A DNA stretch of 64,000 bases from CAZJVD01 sp964549505 (GTDB taxonomy: Bacteria > Bdellovibrionota > UBA1018 > CAZJVD01), in the NCBI GenBank assembly GCA_964549505.1, contig CAZJVD010000002.1, positions 186,001-250,000 on the forward strand. Direction: 5' to 3'. The position numbers and the translations under genes are program-made. The notes beneath the pieces were generated by a model that worked only from the letters and a program-made list of their open reading frames with translations, was not told the origin of the DNA and searched no databases. This document shows positions 41,952 to 49,999 of this stretch, piece after piece (the first letter of the stretch is position 1; each line of letters starts with the position of its first letter).

Positions 41952-44069
41952 CTACTTCTTCGCCTCAGCTGCCTTCTTCTCTTGGTACTTCTTAGTCATT
42001 TCTTCCTGAATCATGCGCGGAACTTGGAAGTAGCGCAGAAACTCCATCGTGAATTCACCCTTACCCTGCGTCGCTGAACGCAAGTCCGTTGCGTAGCCGA
42101 ACATTTCGGCCAGCGGCACTTCGGCGTTGATCACACAGAATCCTTCGTTCGTTTCCGTTCCCATGATCACACCACGACGCTGATTGATCTGCCCCATCAC
42201 GGAACCTTGGAACTCTTCGGGAGCAGACGTCTCGAGCTTCATAATCGGCTCGAGAATCGACGCACCGGCTTTTTCATAACCTTGACGGAAACCCATCAGA
42301 CCGGCCGTTTTGAACGCCTGTTCGGATGAGTCGACCGCATGGTGAGCGCCTTCAAGCAGAACACAGCGAACGCCGACGATCGGAAATCCTGACAAGCGAC
42401 CTTCTTTGACCGCCTCTTGGAAGCCTTTGTCGACCGCGCCGATAAACTGCCGCGGAATGCTTCCGCCGACGACTTCATCGACAAACTCATACGTGTTTAC
42501 CGCATCTGCTGGGAGCGGTTCCATGTAACCGATCACGCGACCAAATTGACCTGAACCCCCGGTTTGCTTTTTATGGAGGTAATCAAACTCGCCCTTGCGT
42601 GTGATCGTTTCGCGATACGCCACTTGCGGACGACCCGTGATCACTTCGCACGCGTATTCGCGCTTGATCCGTTCACAATAGATCTCGAGATGGAGTTCCC
42701 CCATCCCACTAATAATGGTTTCGTTCGACTCTTCGTCGCGGTGAACGCGAAACGTCGGATCTTCTTTGGTGAATCGATTGAGCGCCTTTGAAAAGTTTGT
42801 CTCGCCCGTACGATCTTTCGGCCGCACCGACAGCGAAATCACGGCTGCCGGAACAAACATCGACGTCATCGTTACCTGGATTGTGCCATCGGTGAATGTG
42901 TCGCCGGACGAACACTCGACACCGAAAAGCGCACCGATTCCACCGGCTGAAAGCTCATCGATATCGTTCATTTGATCCGCGTGCATCTGCACGAGACGCG
43001 GAACTTTTACTTTTCGATTGCCGCTCGCAATGTTGTAGATGAAATCGCCCTTATTGACGGTCCCTTGATAGATCCGCATGTACGTTAGCTGACCATATCG
43101 ACCATCTTCGAGCTTGAATGCTAAACCAACGAATGGCTTCGCCGGATCGCTTGAAAGAATGATTTCCTTTTCACCAGCCGACTGGTCGAGCGCGATGTTC
43201 TTCTTCTCGCTCGGATTTGGAAGATAATAGGTCACAGCATCGAGCAGGATCTGAACGCCCTTATTTTTGTAAGCCGATCCGCACATCACCGGAGTGAAAC
43301 CCAGCGAAAGCGTCGCTTTACGAATGCCGGCGCGCATTTCTTCAAGCGTTACCGGTTGCGCTTCGAGGTATTTGGTCGCAATCGTGTCGTCAAAATCACC
43401 TAACGCTGCGATCAGCTCTTCGCGATACTTTTCGCATGTCGCTTGGAGATCCTCGGGGATGGCTTCTTCACGAATTTTCTCACCGTTGTCGCCATCAAAG
43501 TAAAACGCACGCATCGTTACGAGATCGACGATTCCTTTGAATTGATCTTCGAGACCAATCGGGTACGTGATCAGATGAGCGTTGTGACGGAGCTTGTCCC
43601 GGAGCATGTCGCGCACGCGTATCGGATTCGCACCCGCGCGATCGAGCTTGTTGATGAATGCGATCTTCGGAATGCTATAGCGCTTCATCTGCCGATCGAC
43701 AGTGATCGACTGCGACTGGACTCCCGCAACACCGCAGAGAACGAGAACAGCGCCGTCGAGAACGCGGAGCGAACGCTCCACTTCAACTGTGAAGTCCACG
43801 TGTCCTGGAGTGTCGATCAGATTGATGTTGAAGTCTTTCCAAACGCAATACGTCGCAGCGGATTGGATCGTGATGCCTTTTTCACGTTCGAGATCCATGA
43901 AGTCCATGGTCGCGCCGACGCCCGACTTACCCTTCACTTCTTCGATCTTATGAATCCGCTTCGTATAAAAAAGAATCCGCTCGCTCAGGGTCGTTTTACC
44001 TGAGTCAATATGTGCGGAAATCCCGATGTTGCGAATCCGATCAATAGCGATTTTTTGCCGTTCAGCCAT
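41952..44069 (-). CDS. fusA: Elongation factor G, mtEFG1/spdEFG1 type
   Basis: The protein has 705 residues; ATG 44069 has AGGAAAG upstream. The G1 segment is ISAHIDSGKTTLSERILFYTKRIHKI, i.e. HIDSGKTT instead of the usual bacterial HIDAGKTT, and the G2/G3 region reads GATMDFMDLEREKGITIQSAATY...NLIDTPGHVDFTVEVERSLRVLDGAVLVLCGVAGVQSQ. These features match mitochondrial EF-G1 and the spdEFG1 group, which drives translocation while a second EF-G paralogue handles ribosome recycling. It is away from the usual rpsL-rpsG-tuf cluster and divergent from orn. Confidence 0.95.
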   Translation of the reverse strand: MAERQKIAIDRIRNIGISAHIDSGKTTLSERILFYTKRIHKIEEVKGKSGVGATMDFMDLEREKGITIQSAATYCVWKDFNINLIDTPGHVDFTVEVERSLRVLDGAVLVLCGVAGVQSQSITVDRQMKRYSIPKIAFINKLDRAGANPIRVRDMLRDKLRHNAHLITYPIGLEDQFKGIVDLVTMRAFYFDGDNGEKIREEAIPEDLQATCEKYREELIAALGDFDDTIATKYLEAQPVTLEEMRAGIRKATLSLGFTPVMCGSAYKNKGVQILLDAVTYYLPNPSEKKNIALDQSAGEKEIILSSDPAKPFVGLAFKLEDGRYGQLTYMRIYQGTVNKGDFIYNIASGNRKVKVPRLVQMHADQMNDIDELSAGGIGALFGVECSSGDTFTDGTIQVTMTSMFVPAAVISLSVRPKDRTGETNFSKALNRFTKEDPTFRVHRDEESNETIISGMGELHLEIYCERIKREYACEVITGRPQVAYRETITRKGEFDYLHKKQTGGSGQFGRVIGYMEPLPADAVNTYEFVDEVVGGSIPRQFIGAVDKGFQEAVKEGRLSGFPIVGVRCVLLEGAHHAVDSSEQAFKTAGLMGFRQGYEKAGASILEPIMKLETSAPEEFQGSVMGQINQRRGVIMGTETNEGFCVINAEVPLAEMFGYATDLRSATQGKGEFTMEFLRYFQVPRMIQEEMTKKYQEKKAAEAKK

Positions 44070-44144
44070 AAACTTTCCTGAATGTTTTTCATGCGTTTTA
44101 CTCGATTTAGCCACTGCGCGCAAGGACATTGGTATCCGCCTATC

Positions 44145-44218
44145 TTCCTTGGCGACAAATGACGCCTCGTTGCTAACAAAAGTAGCCGGCCACCAATTTC
44201 CTTGGCAAAAACGCCTCG
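44145..44218. repeat. Direct repeats flanking a copy of the prfC-upstream motif
   Basis: TTCCTTGGC-n8-ACGCCTCG (44145-44169) and TTCCTTGGC-n4-ACGCCTCG (44198-44218) flank TGCTAACAAAAGTAGCCGGC (44171-44190). The inner 35-bp stretch to 44205 resembles one arm of the inverted repeat at 23515-23544 (AAAAGTAGCCGG, then CAC, then TTGG), including the GCTA...TAGC mini-hairpin. It lies between the divergent fusA and orn starts. Confidence 0.65.
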
Positions 44219-44239
44219 ACGAAAGGAAACTGAGTTCCA

Positions 44240-44791
44240 ATGAAGAAACTTTTCTGGGTGGATATGGAGATGACGGGTCTGGATGAAAAGATCCACCATA
44301 TCCTCGAAATCGCTGTGGTTGTTACAGATCTGGAACTGAAAAAACTCGACGAATACCAGGCGGTCGTCTTTCAGACTCCTGAGGTAATGCGCGGTATGGA
44401 CGATTGGTGCACGAAAACTCATGGCGACAGCGGCCTCTCGGGACTCGTCCCTCATGGCAAGAAACTCGCCGACGTCGAGAAGGATGTTGTCACTTTACTG
44501 AATAAGCACTTTCCCAAAGACGAGCGCGTCGTTCTGGTTGGAAACTCGGTTGGAAACGACCGACGGTTCATCGATCGCTACATGCCGGCGCTCGCAAAAC
44601 GCCTCCACTACCGCATCATTGATGTCAGTTCGTTCAAAGAGATCTTTCGGGACCGCTGGGGAGTCAAGATTATGAAAGCGAGCGCGCACCGAGCGTCTCA
44701 GGATATTTTTGAATCGATCGACGAACTGAAAACGTATCTGTCCTACGTCAATGTCCCCCCTCCGAGCAGCAACACAAGCACAAATAAATGA
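44240..44791 (+). CDS. orn: Oligoribonuclease
   Basis: The protein has 183 residues, DEDDh family. Exo I is FWVDMEMTGLD (Asp, Glu), Exo II VGNSVGNDRRFI (Asp), and Exo III AHRASQDIFESIDEL (His and Asp). Orn degrades very short RNAs, including pGpG from c-di-GMP breakdown, to mononucleotides. The repeat copy described separately ends 34 bp before the start. The stop TGA overlaps the ATG of the deaminase gene (ATGA). Confidence 0.96.
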   Translation: MKKLFWVDMEMTGLDEKIHHILEIAVVVTDLELKKLDEYQAVVFQTPEVMRGMDDWCTKTHGDSGLSGLVPHGKKLADVEKDVVTLLNKHFPKDERVVLVGNSVGNDRRFIDRYMPALAKRLHYRIIDVSSFKEIFRDRWGVKIMKASAHRASQDIFESIDELKTYLSYVNVPPPSSNTSTNK

Positions 44792-45195
44792 CCCGACCTA
44801 GTTTTGAAAACATTTACCTGAAACTCGCACAAACCTTGGCTGAACGTTCGACCTGCCGACGCCTCAAAGTAGGCACGGTGATCACGACGACGGATTACCG
44901 AAAGGTGCTGGCTGTGGGCTACAACGGAAACGCATCGGGCTTACCCAACAGCTGCGATCGCGAAGAGCCAGGAAACTGCGGCTGCCTACATTCCGAAGAG
45001 AACGCCGTTATCAATTGTGATGCGCCTCGAAGTACAGACAAGATTGTTTTTGTGACGCATTTGCCGTGCGTGATGTGCGCCAAGCGCCTCATCAATCTCG
45101 GAAACGTAAAACGGATTTTCTACGGCGAAGAGTATCGGATTCGCGATTCCGTCGAACTTCTCGAAAAAGTAGGAATCCCAATCGGTCGCGTCTAA
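44788..45195 (+). CDS. dCMP/cytidine deaminase family protein (ComEB-like)
   Basis: The protein has 135 residues. Zinc ligands and the catalytic Glu are in LHSEENAVI (HxE), with the PCVMCAK (PCxxC) pair. The opening KLAQTLAERSTCRRLKVGTVI and the Cys-rich segment SCDREEPGNCGC are typical of deoxycytidylate deaminases. It converts dCMP to dUMP for thymidylate synthesis, or, in some members, acts on free cytidine compounds. It overlaps orn by the ATGA and converges with the serpin gene by 4 bp. Confidence 0.9.
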   Translation: MTRPSFENIYLKLAQTLAERSTCRRLKVGTVITTTDYRKVLAVGYNGNASGLPNSCDREEPGNCGCLHSEENAVINCDAPRSTDKIVFVTHLPCVMCAKRLINLGNVKRIFYGEEYRIRDSVELLEKVGIPIGRV

Positions 45196-46463
45196 GGCGT
45201 CGTCGGTTCGGTGCCGACTTCTGGGTTCGCTACCCAACCGCGAAACAGTTCCGTCACAGCACCAATCTCACCCACCTGAATCACGCGCACTCCAAACGGA
45301 TGATCCGCCCGAAAAACAGTGCCCGGAAGCCGCAACATGGTCGGTCGAGCCATGATAACGGCCGTAGCTGCTGCTGCTAGAACACCCACCTCGTTCACGT
45401 CGAGCACGGCTTGATGAATCACGTCGTCCACGAAAACCGGAGTGTTCGAAATTCTTCCGAACTGTGCGTCCTCCGAAAACGTACGTGGCAATGCAGGACG
45501 AAGCTGCTTACGCAACTCCGCACGAAAGTCGACTCGGAAACGTGGGATCTGCAGCGAAAGCTCCGTGCGCACGAACTTACCGCTGTAACTGAAACCTCGA
45601 AGGTACTGATCGCGGAACCCTCGGTAGTCCAGCCATGAAGTGTCGGCGTCAGGAAGCGTGAGTTCCAACATCGTCTTTTGATCGTCAAGAGGCAGGCGCA
45701 CGACCTGAACTCCGTCGGCCAGAGCGTAGTCGACGGTCCTTAAATCAATCATAAACGGAAGTTTTTTCTTTGCCGTCTTTCCTAGGACATCCACAAAGTG
45801 AACGAAGTCGCCCTCGAGTGTTTGCGTCTTGCTAAAGGGCTGAAGCCATTTTCCCTTTGCCAGAAGTGTCGAAACCAAAACCGCCGCACCCGACGGTTTC
45901 AACTGTTTCACGATGTCTTTTACCGCGCCGCCTGTTGCTTTCTCAATCGTCCCACTGATCGTGTGGAGAGAAAACGGATCCCGAAAATCGAGCGCCTGAG
46001 CCACTCCGTTTAATGTGGTCCTTAACGTCGAAAGATACGGCGCCTGAAACGAGACACCGATACCTGAATTAGCGTACAGGAACGAAGCGGCACTCACTTG
46101 AACCGATGAGTTCGGCACAGGCTTCTGAATAGCGGTCAACGTTTCACCGAGCAAACGAGCGACATCATCAAAGGAGACACTCGGATCGATACCAAGGAAC
46201 CTCTGCAGCTCGACCTTCGTTTCCCCGTCAGCTCCAAGACCCAACATCACCAGAACGTGGAAAGCACTCAGACCGGAAAACAAGGTGTTCTCCGATGTTC
46301 TGCCAGGAGAAACCAGTCCCCCAAAACGACCGCTAAACGCTTGCGAGCGCGCCAATAAGGTACCACAATTAAATATCTTCGGTGGCCGCACAGCCCACGA
46401 TGGCTCAGAAAAGAGAGCAAAACTGAGGACCAACATTAACGACAAACTGGCCTTTGATTTCAT
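45192..46463 (-). CDS. Secreted serpin (serine protease inhibitor)
   Basis: The protein has 423 residues; ATG 46463 follows a strong CGGAGG site. A signal peptide (KASLSLMLVLSFALFSEPSWA) makes it exported. The serpin hinge and reactive-centre loop are at about 352-390: VLDVNEVGVLAAAATAVIMA, then RPTM..., then ADHPFGVRVI. The Ala-rich P12-P9 segment is needed for loop insertion. Counting from the hinge Glu, Pro374 falls at P1 and Arg373 at P2, so a trypsin-like target cut after Arg is possible if the loop is one residue short. Val at P14 and Leu at P13 are unusual. Serpins irreversibly inhibit proteases; in bacteria they often protect against host or own proteases. Confidence 0.92.
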   Translation of the reverse strand: MKSKASLSLMLVLSFALFSEPSWAVRPPKIFNCGTLLARSQAFSGRFGGLVSPGRTSENTLFSGLSAFHVLVMLGLGADGETKVELQRFLGIDPSVSFDDVARLLGETLTAIQKPVPNSSVQVSAASFLYANSGIGVSFQAPYLSTLRTTLNGVAQALDFRDPFSLHTISGTIEKATGGAVKDIVKQLKPSGAAVLVSTLLAKGKWLQPFSKTQTLEGDFVHFVDVLGKTAKKKLPFMIDLRTVDYALADGVQVVRLPLDDQKTMLELTLPDADTSWLDYRGFRDQYLRGFSYSGKFVRTELSLQIPRFRVDFRAELRKQLRPALPRTFSEDAQFGRISNTPVFVDDVIHQAVLDVNEVGVLAAAATAVIMARPTMLRLPGTVFRADHPFGVRVIQVGEIGAVTELFRGWVANPEVGTEPTTP

Positions 46464-46520
46464 GTAACGCCTCCGTAAGAGCCTGGGCGCGTTTTCCGAT
46501 ACGGAGGCAGGAAACGCAAA

Positions 46521-46550
46521 CAAAAAGGCGCAGCGTGCCAGGGAATGCCT
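46521..46550 (-). terminator. Possible weak terminator after xthA
   Basis: Minus-strand AGGC...GCA-CGC-TGC-GCCT is an imperfect bulged stem followed by TTTTTGTTT, between the xthA stop and the serpin start. The stem is weak, so this is tentative. Confidence 0.28.
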
Positions 46551-46566
46551 ATAATCGTGACGAGAC

Positions 46567-47340
46567 TCAAAGATCGAGTTTCAAATAGATTGGACAGTGA
46601 TCGGAGCCCATGACTTCGGGCTGATGCCCAACCGCTTCCACGGCTGCCGCCGCGGACGGTGAAACGCAGTGGTAGTCGATACGCCAACCCACATTCTTGT
46701 CACGAACGCCCGGGCGATAACTCCACCAAGTATAATGTCCGCCGCCAGGTTCGCGTTCGCGAAACGGATCACGAAACCCTGACTCAAGAAAACGCGTCAT
46801 CCAGGCTCGCTCTTCCGGCAAGAAACCAGCATTTTTCATGTTCGACTTCGGATTTCGCAAGTCGATCTCTTGATGAGCGATGTTGTAGTCACCACAGAGC
46901 ACCACCATGAAACCTTTTTTCTCAAGACGATGGACGTACTTAAAGATCGCGTCGCAGAAACGTAGCTTGTAATCGAGGCGTGTGTGTTCGCGCTGACTGT
47001 TCGGAAAGTAAGCGTTCACAACGGCAAGTTTTCCATAGTAAGTCGTGAGCACGCGCCCTTCCGAATCAAACTCCGCGTGCGGCTCACCGCCCATTCCCTC
47101 TTGGATCTTGTCCGGCGGCGTCCGGCTGAGCGTTGCCACTCCGCTATAACCCGGTTTCTTGGCTGAAAACCAAATCGAATGGCATCCGTCCGGGTATCGC
47201 AGATCAAACGAGAGCTGGTCTTCAGTGACTTTGATTTCCTGAAGACAAACGACATCGGCCTTGGCGGCTTTCCACCAATCGAGAAAACCGTTTTTGTGAG
47301 CGGCGCGAATCCCGTTAACGTTCCAGGATGACAGCTTCAT
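46567..47340 (-). CDS. xthA: Exodeoxyribonuclease III
   Basis: The protein has 257 residues, EEP fold. Motifs are SSWNVNGIRAAHKNGFLDWW at the start, LQEIKV (metal-binding Glu), CGDYNIAHQEIDLRNP (catalytic Asp and Asn), and MGSDHCPIYLKLDL at the end (Asp-His pair). It is the AP endonuclease and 3'-5' exonuclease of base-excision repair. It is preceded on the same strand by a DoxX gene, 6 bp away, so the two are probably one transcript. Confidence 0.96.
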   Translation of the reverse strand: MKLSSWNVNGIRAAHKNGFLDWWKAAKADVVCLQEIKVTEDQLSFDLRYPDGCHSIWFSAKKPGYSGVATLSRTPPDKIQEGMGGEPHAEFDSEGRVLTTYYGKLAVVNAYFPNSQREHTRLDYKLRFCDAIFKYVHRLEKKGFMVVLCGDYNIAHQEIDLRNPKSNMKNAGFLPEERAWMTRFLESGFRDPFREREPGGGHYTWWSYRPGVRDKNVGWRIDYHCVSPSAAAAVEAVGHQPEVMGSDHCPIYLKLDL

Positions 47341-47346
47341 TCATGG

Positions 47347-47730
47347 CTATTTACCACGACGAAACAGTCCATCGACGGAGAATTTTCCGGGACCTGTGAA
47401 AATAAACGTTAAGAACGGAATGAGATACAAAAGTGCCAGTTCTTTTTTGTCCCAAGGATCGTCTCGATGCACGATGAAGACGGCCACCATGAGCGTGATC
47501 ACCAGCGGAACGGCAACCAGTCGAGTAAACGCTCCTGCCATGAGCGCCGCTGCACAGAACACCTCGGCGAAAATAGCGAGTGCGAGACTTACGGCGGGAC
47601 CCACTCCGAGCGGATCTGGGAAGCGCTCCTGAATAATCGTAAAGTTCTGGAGCTTTCCCCACCCATGCCCAAACAACATCATTCCACCGACAAAAACACG
47701 TAGAACCAAAAGACCGATATCCGCTCTCAT
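47347..47730 (-). CDS. DoxX family membrane protein
   Basis: The protein has 127 residues with four hydrophobic segments. The opening ADIGLLVLRVFVGGMMLFGHGWGKL and the AEVFCAAALMAGAFTRLVAVPLVITLMVAVF segment are the DoxX/YphA signature. DoxX-like proteins have been linked to quinone redox chemistry and oxidative stress; the function here is not known. It starts 39 bp after the Cys-rich small-protein gene and is 6 bp before xthA. Confidence 0.85.
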   Translation of the reverse strand: MRADIGLLVLRVFVGGMMLFGHGWGKLQNFTIIQERFPDPLGVGPAVSLALAIFAEVFCAAALMAGAFTRLVAVPLVITLMVAVFIVHRDDPWDKKELALLYLIPFLTFIFTGPGKFSVDGLFRRGK

Positions 47731-47769
47731 GAAACTCCCTCTATTGTTGAACGCCCAAACGTATCAAGC

Positions 47770-48090
47770 TCAATGGCACGCACCGCAACTCGTACAGGAT
47801 TCAGCACCACAAGCCGCTTCCCCACCGCTTGACCCGCCATGTGACCCACACGACGAGAGCGACTCAAACCCCCAGCCTCGTGGAAGCTGATTGATATTCG
47901 AAAGCGCTGCTTCGAGCGTATCGAATCGGGTGCGATGAACACAGACTCCTTCGGTATGATCGACCACCAGAGCTTCATAGATAACACGCTGGTCTTCGTC
48001 AGGAGTATGAGGTGCGGCCGTGGCTTCGACAAACGCCATATAGCGATCGTCGACAAGAAAGCCATTCTTGTAGTTTTCTGCGGTGAGCAC
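47770..48090 (-). CDS. Small protein with Cys-rich C-terminal tail
   Basis: The protein has 106 residues, starting at GTG 48090 with GAAGTAAGC upstream. The first 75 residues form a compact, charged region (DDRYMAFVEATAAPHTPDEDQR, VVDHTEGVCVHRTRFDTLEAAL). The last 27 hold five Cys: SSCGSHGG, AACGAESC and TSCGACH, resembling a metal- or cluster-binding tail. No family is recognised. The frame reading MAFLSTIAIWRLSKP in the same region is judged a shadow. It lies upstream of the DoxX gene on the same strand. Confidence 0.6.
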   Translation of the reverse strand: MLTAENYKNGFLVDDRYMAFVEATAAPHTPDEDQRVIYEALVVDHTEGVCVHRTRFDTLEAALSNINQLPRGWGFESLSSCGSHGGSSGGEAACGAESCTSCGACH

Positions 48091-48139
48091 GCTTACTTCA
48101 GACTACGCTAAGACTAATGTTTATCCAAATCGCCAAATT

Positions 48140-48173
48140 ACTCACCAGATTACTCAACTCACCAGACTACTCA
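48140..48173. repeat. Two tandem 17-bp units at the end of the lipoprotein gene
   Basis: ACTCACCAGATTACTCA (48140-48156) is followed by ACTCACCAGACTACTCA (48157-48173), differing at one base. The lipoprotein stop codon lies inside the second unit. It looks like a local duplication without clear function. Confidence 0.7.
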
Positions 48174-48913
48174 GATGACGGTGTTTGGACCTGCTCACAC
48201 GCCCGTGTTTGAATCGTCACCGAATCAGACGTTTCGTTCAAGGGTCGTTCGCAGAGGTCTTGTAAGGCACGAAAACGCAGCGTCTCCGAAAGATCCGAGC
48301 GACGAGCGGCCTCAAAAAGATTGAGAGCGATCAACCCATCACCGTCGTGACCCGCGCTGTCCGCCAAACGACGGAACAGATCCCACCAACGCATCTCCGA
48401 AACGGCATCCCACGGCTTCAGGAGACGAAGTGCTTTTGCAAGCGCGACACGTGCACGACCGTCATGCGCCTCAGAAAAACTACTCATCATGCGCCAGGTT
48501 TCTTCGTTCTTGCTTGCAACACTGACCCAATAAACGCTGAAGATGGAAACGGTGTCAGCATTCGCTCCGACGACTCGGCCTGAGGAGGTCTCTGTGAACC
48601 TGCGAAGTGCAACCTGGAACGTATCGCCGATCTGTGGACAACCGGCGAAAGGAGCCATTTGTTGAAACGCCTGGTGCTCAGCTTCTGCATTTCCAGCTTC
48701 AACGGCTCTTTCGTAATCCTTGGCAACAGGTCCCAGATCCGCAGTACAGACACCGGGCACAGCTCGGAAGGTCGGCTGCGCGGTCGACTGAATCCCTTCG
48801 ATCACAAGACTGATCGGAAAATCATGCTGCTCCTCATCCTTGCAGCCCAGGCCACCTAGCAGCCCAGCAACTCCAAGGATGACGAGTAAAAAGAAAACCT
48901 TTCCTACTCTCAT
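48167..48913 (-). CDS. Lipoprotein of unknown function
   Basis: The protein has 248 residues. The N-terminus (MRVGKVFFLLVILGVAGLLGGLGCKDEE) has a lipobox (GLGC), so it is lipidated at Cys24; the acidic residue after Asp/Glu-rich KDEE is compatible with either membrane. The remainder is helical and repetitive in size (GLGPVAKDYERAVEAGNAEAEHQAFQQ, ALAKALRLL, FEAARRSDLSE), suggesting TPR/Sel1-like helical pairs, though none is certain. No family is recognised. Confidence 0.65.
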   Translation of the reverse strand: MRVGKVFFLLVILGVAGLLGGLGCKDEEQHDFPISLVIEGIQSTAQPTFRAVPGVCTADLGPVAKDYERAVEAGNAEAEHQAFQQMAPFAGCPQIGDTFQVALRRFTETSSGRVVGANADTVSIFSVYWVSVASKNEETWRMMSSFSEAHDGRARVALAKALRLLKPWDAVSEMRWWDLFRRLADSAGHDGDGLIALNLFEAARRSDLSETLRFRALQDLCERPLNETSDSVTIQTRACEQVQTPSSE

Positions 48914-48963
48914 CTCAATGGGGGGTGTACCTGAGTTTTTTTTAAATATGAACAGTATATTTT

Positions 48964-49554
48964 TTATGCAGACGGAGGTGAGTTTGACTCATCGTTTCTT
49001 ATAGCTGAAACAAGAGGCTTTTTTCCCCAGAAGCGTTGTACGAGACCCGGCGTATGAGACCCCAACCACGCAAAAAGGAGATACTTTACAACCCGTCCAA
49101 CGAGAACTCCGAGAGTCAGCTTGGTGATCGACATCCCGCCGACTGCAGCCGCAACGACGGCCGGAGGTATTGGAAATGGGCCGAGTGCAACCAAGACCAT
49201 TGCCCACGCGCCGTGCGCCTCCACGGTTTCACGGAATCGCGACCACTCGCCGGCCCCCGCAACGTCGATATGGAGAAATGTCAGAATCTGAGACTGGTAT
49301 TGTTGAATCAGTATTCCAAGCAACGCACAACCCAGCGTCGATCCCAGAGCGATCGCAAGACCGATCCAAAACCAACGTTTCGGTTTAAGCATCGCCGCCG
49401 AAACCACCAGTGCGTCCGTCGGAACGACAAATATGAAAAGATCCGCAGCGGCAAGAAAAGCAAGAAGCGGCACGTACCACGGACGCGAAGCGTAGTGTTT
49501 GAGTTCCTCGAAAAATTTTCGTAGCCGATGTTTCACAGATGCCTCGGAAGTCAT
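48964..49554 (-). CDS. VTT/DedA-like (YqaA-type) membrane protein
   Basis: The protein has 196 residues with about five membrane helices. The VTT motif area is FIFVVPTDALVVSAAMLKPKRWFWIGLAIALGSTLGCALLGILI, and the later VALGPFPIPPAVVAAAVGGMSITKL contains the Phe/Gly-Pro turns typical of DedA-superfamily re-entrant loops. These proteins are thought to move lipids or help the proton motive force; role here unknown. It ends in a hydrophilic tail. Confidence 0.8.
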   Translation of the reverse strand: MTSEASVKHRLRKFFEELKHYASRPWYVPLLAFLAAADLFIFVVPTDALVVSAAMLKPKRWFWIGLAIALGSTLGCALLGILIQQYQSQILTFLHIDVAGAGEWSRFRETVEAHGAWAMVLVALGPFPIPPAVVAAAVGGMSITKLTLGVLVGRVVKYLLFAWLGSHTPGLVQRFWGKKPLVSAIRNDESNSPPSA

Positions 49555-49594
49555 GTTAGGATAGTTTCATAGTGAGCGCTATTGCGATAAAGAC

Positions 49595-49999
49595 ATGAGC
49601 GAACCGAATCCTTACACGTACTCACAAACCTCGGATGATATCCAGATCGACGTAGAACCTTATTATGTTCCGGAACGGTCGAACCCTGGACTCGATTATT
49701 ATTTTTTCGCTTATCGGATTCGTATCACCAATCGCGGAACACGAACTTGCCAACTCTTACACCGACACTGGATCATTCGCGACGGACAAGGTCGCGAGGA
49801 ACATGTGCGCGGCGAAGGCGTGGTTGGTGAACAACCTGTTCTCACGCCAGGCGGCCATTACGAATACACAAGCTTTTGCCCGCTCAACACGCCAACAGGC
49901 AATATGCGCGGCAGTTATGAAATGATGGATGACGAAAAGAATCGTTTCAGCGTGAAAGTGCCCGTTTTCTTTTTTCGGAATCCCGCGTTCTTACACTGA
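49595..49999 (+). CDS. apaG: ApaG protein
   Basis: The protein has 134 residues, a fibronectin III-like single domain. The pattern IQIDVEPYYVPERSNPGLDYYFFAYRIRITNRG, TCQLLHRHWIIRDGQG and GVVGEQPVLTPGGHYEYTSFCPLNTPTGNMRGSYEM is the ApaG signature. ApaG binds divalent cations and pyrophosphate-containing compounds, and is linked to Mg2+/Co2+ resistance. Its last 9 bp overlap the convergent patatin gene. Confidence 0.95.
   Translation: MSEPNPYTYSQTSDDIQIDVEPYYVPERSNPGLDYYFFAYRIRITNRGTRTCQLLHRHWIIRDGQGREEHVRGEGVVGEQPVLTPGGHYEYTSFCPLNTPTGNMRGSYEMMDDEKNRFSVKVPVFFFRNPAFLH

Noticed and set aside
43443..44003. 186-residue plus-strand ORF opposite fusA
   Set aside because: It lies entirely antisense to the highly conserved EF-G G-domain and has no recognisable features.
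47727..48065. Alternative 112-residue frame at the Cys-rich small protein
   Set aside because: Composition looks random (RFRISISFHEAGG) and it overlaps the more plausible frame at 47770-48090 throughout.
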